Shown: in pieces, positions 1 through 9,000 of the stretch
Numbering within the stretch: position 1 is the first letter of the stretch
Layout: each line of letters opens with the position of its first letter
Source of the DNA: Paenibacillus sp. KS-LC4
Lineage (GTDB): Bacteria; Bacillota; Bacilli; Paenibacillales; Paenibacillaceae
Reading direction: 5' to 3'
DNA: 64,000 bases
Assembly (NCBI RefSeq): GCF_036894955.1
Contig: NZ_CP145905.1
Location: 3,738,501-3,802,500 of the forward strand
The notes under the pieces: generated by a model
Seen by the model: only the letters and a program-made list of their open reading frames with translations
Databases searched by the model: none
What the model was told of the DNA's origin: nothing
Translations under genes and position numbers: made by a program

Positions 1-3000
1 CTCGGTCCAGATCGGTTCAAACAGCAGCGCTTCATAGCCATCCTGCGCTTGCGAAATCCAGTGGCGCTCCTTCGCGAACGGATAGGTCGGCAGGCTAAGA
101 CGGAGCGGGCGCTTCTCGCCGTAGAGTCGGTTCCAGTCAGAAAAGTAGCCCTTTACCCAGAGTTCGGCGATCTGCTCCGCCTCTCGCGCTTCCGGATGAG
201 CGGCCGCTTCGGCTAAGCTGATCTTGCCGCGCTTGACCTGCCCTCTCCAGACTTCGCTCAGCCCGGTCTGCCCTTGCAAGATCACCTTCAATTTTCGCTC
301 CAACTCTTCAACCGACGTAACGACCAGCGCCAGACGCTCTTCCATCGCATCGCGCCCAACTTGCAGCGTGTAGGCGATGGATGCAAGGTCTTCTTCGGCA
401 AACTTCTGCGCGACGAGGGCGCTGCACAGTTGCCGCACCTGCTCCTTCAGCCGATGTTCATTTTTGGCTGACAGCGCGATGATGTACGGATTCTTGGTGG
501 AATTATCCGTCTTCAAGCTCGGTCGCTCCTTCGGCACATACTCCTCGATTATGGCATGCGCGTTAACGCCGCCAAAGCCGAAGGAACTGACGCCCGCGCG
601 GCGCGGCAGGTCTTGGCCGGCTGCATCATGCAGAGCCTCCCATCGCTTCACCTCCCGCACGAGATAGAACGGGCTGCCCTCCAGTTGGATGTAAGGGTTG
701 ACCTTTTCGCAATGCAGTGTAGGTGCCAGCGTCCGGTGCCGGAGCTGTAGCAGCACTTTAATCACACCTGCAATGCCCGCCGCAAGCTCAAGGTGGCCGA
801 TGTTCGTTTTCACCGAACCTAGCCCGCAATGAACGCTCTCAACCTCTTGCGTACCTGTTCTTCTATACAACTCATGGAACGCGCTCTTCAATCCATTGAT
901 CTCAATGGGGTCGCCCAATTCGGTACCCGTTCCGTGCGCCTCGATGTAGGTGATGGTACGCGGGTCAATGCCGGCTTTCACGTACGCGTTGATTAGCAGG
1001 TCCGCTTGAGCCTTCGGGTTGGGAGCCGTCAGCGAGTTCGCGCGTCCCCCATGGTTGACCGCAGTCGAGCGAATCAAGCCGTAAATATGATCTCCGTCAC
1101 GCTCAGCAACCGATAGCTTTTTCAAAACGAGCATGCCGACCCCTTCGCCGCGCACATAACCATTAGCAGCGTCCGAGAACGTCTTGCAGCGTCCGTCTTC
1201 CGATAGCATGCCGGCCTTATTGAAGCTGATGTGCGCCTCTGGAGTTACAATCGTGTTCACACCGCCGACAACCGCCATATCGCAGTCGCCATTTTGCATG
1301 GCGCTGGCAGCGCGGTGAATGGCAACCAGCGAGCTTGAACAAGCGGTCTCCACCGGCTCGCTCGGGCCGTGAAGGTTCAGAGCATAGCTCATGCGGTTCG
1401 GGCCGACCGACGGCACGACGCCCGTGGACGAGTACCCTTCAATCGGGAAGTTCGCGTTCGTGATCAGTCCGCTGTACCCGCTGCTTCCCGTTCCGACGAA
1501 AATCCCCGTCTTGCTGCCCGACAGGCTCTGTGCCGAATAGCCCGCATCCTCGATCGCCTTCCACACATAGGTCATCAAAAGACGCTGTTGAGGGTCCATC
1601 AGCTTGGCTTCAAGCGGCGAGATGCCGAAGAATAGCGAATCGAACTTGTCAGTCTCGTCGAGGAAGCCGCCCCACTTGATGTTCGTTTTGTTTACTTCTG
1701 TATTCGGATCGCCAAAATACGCTCTCCAATCCCAGCGTTCTGGAGGAATCTCGGAAATGCAGTCGATGCCTTCCACGAGGTTATGCCAGAACTCCTGCAT
1801 GTCGCGGGATTGCGGGAAGGCCCCGCTCATCCCCACGATGGCGATCGGCTCGGTCACCGCCGATTGTGCCTGCTGCACCCCAGCGGTACGCAGGCGGCGC
1901 TTTTGTCTCACCGCCCGGGTCGAAGGAGCTTCTTGCAGCAGGGACCCTGCGACTTCCGCCCGTGCCGTTTCCGCTTGCACGGCGGCAGCCGGGGTAGACG
2001 GGGCTGTCAAGCGCGAGGCGAACACATCTCGGCATTCATCGGTCAAATAACCGGCAAACTCATGCAGCGTCGGATGCTCGAAGAAGATCGTCGGCATCAG
2101 GTCAAGCTTGTACGCCTCGTTCAGATCGTTGGCAAACTCGGTCAGCGTAATCGAATCAAAGCCGTACTCGCTCAGCTCTGCATCCGCATCCAGTTCTTCT
2201 GCATCGACCTTGAGCAGACGGGAAACCGTCTGGGTCAGCAGACCCAGCACACGCTCTCGCAGGTTCATGCTGTCCGCCTTGACATCGACAGAGCCAGAGA
2301 CAGAGGACGACGAGACGGAGGCAGCGGCTGGCAGCAGTTTCTTTTTGATGCGCTCCGCTTTTCCTTCGATCACCAGCACTTGGTTCTGAGCCGATGCCAA
2401 GCCTTCATAAAAGGCGCGAAGTCCGCTCTTGGTGCGCAGCGGGATCATGCCGAGGCTCTGCATCATCCACTTCTCGGTTTCTGGATCAACATGCATGCCG
2501 CCCTCTTTCCAGAGCGGCCAGTTGATCGACAGCGTCCGACCAAGGCGATCCCCGACGGCCACCCGTCTGTTGCGATGCGCCGCAAACTGATCCATGAACG
2601 CATTAGCCGCCGCATAATCGGCCTGCCCCGGATTGCCAAGGCCGCCGGACAGCGAAGAGAACAAAACAAAGAAGTCCAAGGCCATATCTCGGCTGGCAAC
2701 ATCAAGATTCACAAGCCCGCGCACCTTCGGTGCCAGCACTTGCGTCAGTTCCGCCGCTGTTTTCTTAATGATGAAGCTGTCTCGGATCACCCCGGCGCTG
2801 TGCAGGATGCCATTCAGGGTGCCATAATCCACCTGCAGCTCTGCAAACAGCTTCTCGACTGCCGCTCGATCGGTCACATCCACCTGCTTGTACACCACGC
2901 GCGCGCCGATAGACTCCAGTTCGGACAGCGCCTCAAGTTGCGACTCGCCCAGTACGGAGCGACCTGTGAGCACGAGCGTTGCACCCGGCGCCTGTGTGGC

Positions 3001-6000
3001 GATCTCCTTGGCAAATACCAGTCCAAGACCGCCTGCACCGCCTGTGAGGAGATAAATTCCACCCTCTTTCCACGGTTTCAAAAAGGCATCTGCATCTACT
3101 GATGCGGGAACCTCGAGCCAGCCTGCCACTTGTCGCGAGCCTCCCTGATAGCGAATGCGGGCTTCCTTTCCGCTGTCGCGTTCTGCCAGCAGTTTTTCCT
3201 CAACCTCTTCGAGCTTATCAACTTCGATCAGTTGCCCGATCAAGCTCGGATTTTCCAGCTGGGCGGTTTTCAGCAGGCCTGACAGCCCGGCAAGCAGAAG
3301 TTGCTCGGCATGGGCATGCACGACGATCTGCACCAGCACCTTGCCCTTGGGCTTGCCTCGCAAGATGCGCTGAGTCTCCTCCAGCGCCTGCATCGCATAC
3401 GCTTCAAAACGCACCCCGATATCCTTCTCATCCTCTTGCAAGGTCAGGCAGCGCGCCCCTTTCACGTCAACCTCGAACTCGCAGGACAGCACGAGATGCT
3501 CCGCATAGGCCGTCGCCTCTTGCTGTTCGCACGCCTGTTCCATCCAATGCGGTGCCAGCATGAGCGTTTCACACGCCTCCGAGTCGGACTGATTTTCCAG
3601 CACGCGAGAGGAAAAGCCCTTCATGTACGCACATACGTTGCCTAGCTCGTCACAAAGGCGAATGTCGAGCTTCTGCACGCTATCCCCCGGCTTGCACCCC
3701 TCGCTGTAGCAAACGTGCGCCCACATCAAAGACGTGCAGGGAGCGTAGATGTCGAGCTCCTCCAGCGCAAACGGAAGCGCCGGCTTCAATGGCGCCTCGC
3801 CGAGCTGGAACCCAATCGCCGCCTGCAAGGCCGCGTCCATCAGGCTCGGGTGCAGGACATATTGCGAATCAGTTCCCATCACGCACGGCGGAAGGGTCAA
3901 ACGAGCCAAAATCTGCCCGTCGCCGACCTGCAACAAATTGAGCGCACGCTGCGCCGGACCGTACTCCAAGCCCATCGCAGCAAAGCTCTCATAGCAATCC
4001 GACGCGCTGATCTCACGCTTGGTGCAAGCTGTCTTCAACTCCTCAACAGGCAACTGCTCCACCTGCTTCTTGCCTAGAATGACAGCACGCCCTTGGCTGT
4101 GTATGTTCGCGTCAACGCCGCTGAAGATCTCGTAGGCGATTATGCCATCATCCTCTTCGCTCAGTCCGATGTGTACCTCGACAGGCCGCTCGCTAACTGT
4201 GACAGGGTGTGTCCAAACCACATTTTGTAGACGAAGGAATTGCATATCCTCGTCGGGAGCTCCGCCCGCCTGTTCGACCGCGGCGCGCGCCATCTCCAAA
4301 TAGGCGACGCCCGGCAGAACGCGCTGTCCCTTCACCAGATGATCCGAAAGGAAAAACTCCTGCCCCGTCAAGCTCGTGCTGTATCTCTGCTCGGAAAAAT
4401 CGGACGTGTTCCGATGCAAAAGCGGATGAAGCGCATCCGTCGGCAAGCCTGCTCGAACGACGGACGGCCGCTCAAACTGCGGTGCCCAGAAACGCTGCTT
4501 GGCAAACGGATAGGTCGGCAGGCTGATGCGGCGCGGCAATTCCTCGCCCCACAGCTTGCTCCAATCAAGCGCTAGCCCCTTGACCCACAGGTCGGCCAGC
4601 TTGGACAGCTTGCGGCGCTGAATCCATTTTTCAATCGCTTCCTGTAGCTCTTCATCGGCGGCAAAGAGCGAGAAGGTGTCTCGGTTGCCCTTGACCTGCC
4701 CTCGGAACAGTTTACTGATCTCTTCCTGTCCGCTTATAAACGCCTCCAGCTTGCGAATCAGCTGCTCCACCGAACCTGCAACTACGGCAAGACGCTCTTC
4801 CATCGCTTCCCTTCCCACCTGCAAGGTATAGGCCATATCCGCGAAATTTCCGTTGGCGAATCGTCCCTCCTGCAGGACGGCGAGCAGGTTCTCCGCCTGT
4901 TGATGCAGGCGCTGTTCATTTTTGGCTGACAGCACGAACACGGCCGGATTCTGAGGCGTCACCTCGACAAACGTGCGCAGCGACTCTGCCGGCACGTACT
5001 CTTCGATGATCACATGCGCGTTGGAACCGCCCGCCCCGAACGACGAGATGCCCGCGATGCGCGGCACCTCGCGAACTTGACCGCCGATCTCCACCAGCGG
5101 ACGCTTCCATTCCCCCAGCTCCTGCTGCACGACGAACGGAGTCGCCTCAAAGTCGATGTTCGGGTTGAGCACCTTGGCATGCAGCGAAGGCGCAAGCTGG
5201 CCATGCTTCATCTGCAGCAGTACCTTTGTTACCCCGGCGATGCCCGCTGCGCTCTCGCAGTGACCGATGTTCGATTTGGCCGAACCGATGGCACAGCTTG
5301 GCTGCTTGCCGTCTGCCTTGGCCTGGAAGGCCTTGCTCAAGCCAGCGATCTCGATTGGATCGCCAAGCGAGGTGCCGGTTCCGTGCGCTTCAATGTAGGA
5401 GACCATGCTCGGGTCAAGTCCTGCCTGCCGCAGCGCCTGCTCGATCACATTCGCCTGCGCATTCGGGTTCGGGACAGTGTACCCGTTGGTTTTGCCCCCG
5501 TGGTTGATCGCGCTGGCCTTAATCACGCCGTGGATCTGATCGCCATCTTCAATCGCTTTGGACAACGGCTTGAGCAGCACCGCTCCAACCCCTTCGCCCG
5601 GCACGTACCCGTCGCCCCCTTCGCCAAAGCTCTCGCATCTGCCCTTGCTCGATGCGAACTTGCCTTGGCCGAGCAAAATATACTTATTCGGGTGAATCGA
5701 AACGTTGACACCGCCGGCGATCGCCAGCTCACAGCCGCCTTGCTGCAAGCTCTGGCAAGCCAGATGAATCGACGTCAGCGAGGACGAGCACATCGTATCA
5801 ACGGCTAGGCTCGGTCCATGCAGGTTGAAGAAATACGACACCCGGTTGGCGATCGAAGCCGGACTTCCCGCCAACGCGATCGGTCGGCCAAGCAACGTCT
5901 CCTGTGCGCCGTACAGCTGATACTCCTCGTACATCACGCCGACATAGACCCCAACGTTGCCGTCAAGCCCGAGCCCGCGATGCTTGGCGAGCGTCTCGCG

Positions 6001-9000
6001 CGTATAACCCGCATCTTCCAGCGCCTCGTAGACGGTCTGCATGAACAAGCGCTCCTGCGGGTCCATAATCTCCGCCTCGCGCGGAGAAATGTTGAAGAAC
6101 AGCGGATCGAATTGATCCACGCCGTCGATAAATCCGCCCCATTTGCTGTTCGTCTTCCCCGGCTTGCTTTTGTCCGGGTCAAAATAGAGGCTATGATCCC
6201 AGCGTTCTGAAGGAATCTCCGTAATCGAATCCTTGCCTTCCCGAAGATTGTCCCAATATTCCTGAAGGTTGCGCGCCCCCGGATAGCGGCCGGAGACGCC
6301 AATGATTGCGACGTCCTGTCGGCTGTTCGCACCCCTTTCTTGTACATGCGTCATCGAAGCGAATCGCTGGCGTCGACGGCTGGTGAGCTCTTTCTGTCCC
6401 TGCGTCTCCTTGACCACAGGCTTGCGGACCGGCGCGGCGTCTTGCGCCTGCTCCTCGTCCCCTGTCAACCGCACCAGTTGCGCTCGATGCGATTCGAGGA
6501 AGTAGCCAGCCAGGTCTCGAAGGTTCTGGTACTCAAAAAAGAGCGTCTTCGGCAGAGAGCCAAATGTTTTTTCCAACTCGTTGGTCAGCTTCATCACTAG
6601 CACGGAATCAATCCCGTACTGTTCGAGCGGCGCAACCGCATCAAGGCGGCTCACCGGCCACTTCAATACGGTGGACACCTGCTCCTTGAGATACGCGATC
6701 GCTCTCTCCTGCAAAGGGTTCGCGTTCGAGGCAGCTACCTCCATCTGGCTCGTTTCCACAAGCTTCTCCGACACAGCAGCCCGCTTGCCTTGCGCAACCT
6801 CTCCAGCCTCCAACACACGGGAGATACACCCTTTAAGACGGATGCGAACCCTTCCCTCCTTGTCGCAGAGGTCGACGTCAAGCTTTTGCACCCTGTCTTC
6901 CGGTCGGCTGCCCGCGCTGTATCGAACGAGCGCCCACATTTCGGCCTCACACGGCCCAAAGACATCCAGCTCTTGCAGTGCAAAAGGAAGTGCCGTTTTG
7001 AATATATTTTGCCCGATTAAAAACCCGACGGCCGATTGCAGCGATGCATCTGCAAGGCTCGGATGCAGAAGGTAGTCGGCTAGTGACTCGTTGACAACAG
7101 AGGGCAGCCTCAATTCGGCCAGCACGCCTCCTTCGCCCACCTGCACCTGCCGGATGCCTTGAAAGGCCAGCCCATACTCCATTCCCATCGCACGGAAAAA
7201 TGCATAGCAGTCCGTTGCCCCGTACTGCTCCTGCATGAAGGATGCTTGCAATTCCTTCAAATCCCACTTCGGCGCATCTTCCGCCGACGCATTATGCACG
7301 GCGCGTCCCTGGCTGTGCACGATTTCCTCACCGTTTTGCACGGTGTACACCTCATATCCAACCTCTCCGCCCGTCTCCGGGAAAAGAGCGATGTGCACCT
7401 CAACGGGTTGTTCGCCGACGAGAATCGGCCGCGCCCAGACCACATTGCACAGGCGAATATTCTTTAGGTCAGCCGTCTGCTCGACCGCCTTGCGGGCCAT
7501 CTCTAGATAGGCCACGCCGGGCAGCACCTTCTGCCCCTTAACCACATGATCGGCCAAAAAGAACTCCGCTCCCGTGAACGTCGAGGAAAAGCGCTGTTCC
7601 GCAAAATCAGATGTGTTCCGATGAAGAAGCGGATGCAACTGCGACGCTGTCAGATGAGCGCTGGCCTCCGCCTTGAGTGCAGCCCAGTATTCTTCCCGCG
7701 CGAACGGATAGGTCGGCAAATTCGTGCGCACAGGTCTTTCTGAGCCGAACAGCGCGTCTCCCGCGATCTCGCCGCCCTGGCAGTACAGACCGGCAAGTTT
7801 CCGCAGATGCTCCTGATAGACCGCAGGATTCGTCGCCAATTTGCCGTTCTTTCCTGCCAGCTCTAGCACCTGCTCCTGTAGGGCTGACTCTCCGGCCCTC
7901 TCGCTCGCCACCTTGCCGCGGAACACATTAGTATTTTGCACACCTTCCCGTGCCTGCTTCAGAATGCGCAGCAGTTCCTGCACATCCTGCACCACGACCG
8001 CCAAACGATGGGCAAAATGCTGACGCCCCTCCAGCAACGTGTAGCTAATTTGCGCGAGACTGCCTGCAACGCCCGAATCACTCTCCAGCATCGCGATCAT
8101 GTCGTGTAGTTTCTCTTGCAGCACCTCGTCCGTTTTCGCCGAAAATGCGAGCAAGTAATGCGAATGCCGGAGACCGGTATTTCCTCTCTTTTCAAAACTG
8201 CGGACGACCATGTGCGCGTTGGTGCCGCTCATCCCAAACGAGCTCAACGCTCCCACACGGCTAGCGCCCGCCCGCTTCGTCCACGGCTTGCTCGTCTTAT
8301 TCACATAAAAAGCACTGTTTTCCCAATGGATGTACTCGTTCTCCGTCTCACAATGCAGACTGGCCGGAATGGTCTCATGCCGCATCGCCTGAACCAAGCT
8401 GATCAGGTTGACCAAGCCTGACGCCGCAAACGTATGGCCCAGATTGGTCTTGGTCGAAGTCAGCGCACAATACCCGCGCTTTTGCGTGCGGCGCTTGAAG
8501 ACGTCCTGTAGTGCATGAACCTCGACCGGGTCCCCGAGCTTCGTCCCGGTGCCATGCGTCACGATGTAGTCGATCTCTTCCGGGTCTATCTTGTGCTGCT
8601 CGTACACATCCTGTATGAGATTCGCCTGTGCGACGGTGCTTGGCGCCGTAATGCCGTTCGTCTTGCCGTCATAGTTCACGCCGCTTCCTTGGATGACCGC
8701 GTAGATCGGGTCACCGTCAGCCAGTGCTTGCGAGAGCCGCTTGAGCACAACGACCGCCACGGCTTCCCCCGGCACCAAACCATTCGCCCCGTTGTCAAAC
8801 GCCTTGCATTTTCCATCCTCCGACAGCATGCCTGCCTCCGTCATGCCTATGTAAGCGGTCGGAGTCAGCAGCAAGCTCACACCGGCGACCACCGCTGCGT
8901 CACACTCCCCATTTCGCAGACTCAAGCACGCCTGATGGGCTACTACTAGCCCAGAGGAGCAGGCGGTATTGATCGCCATCACCGGGCCGCTAAAGTTCAA

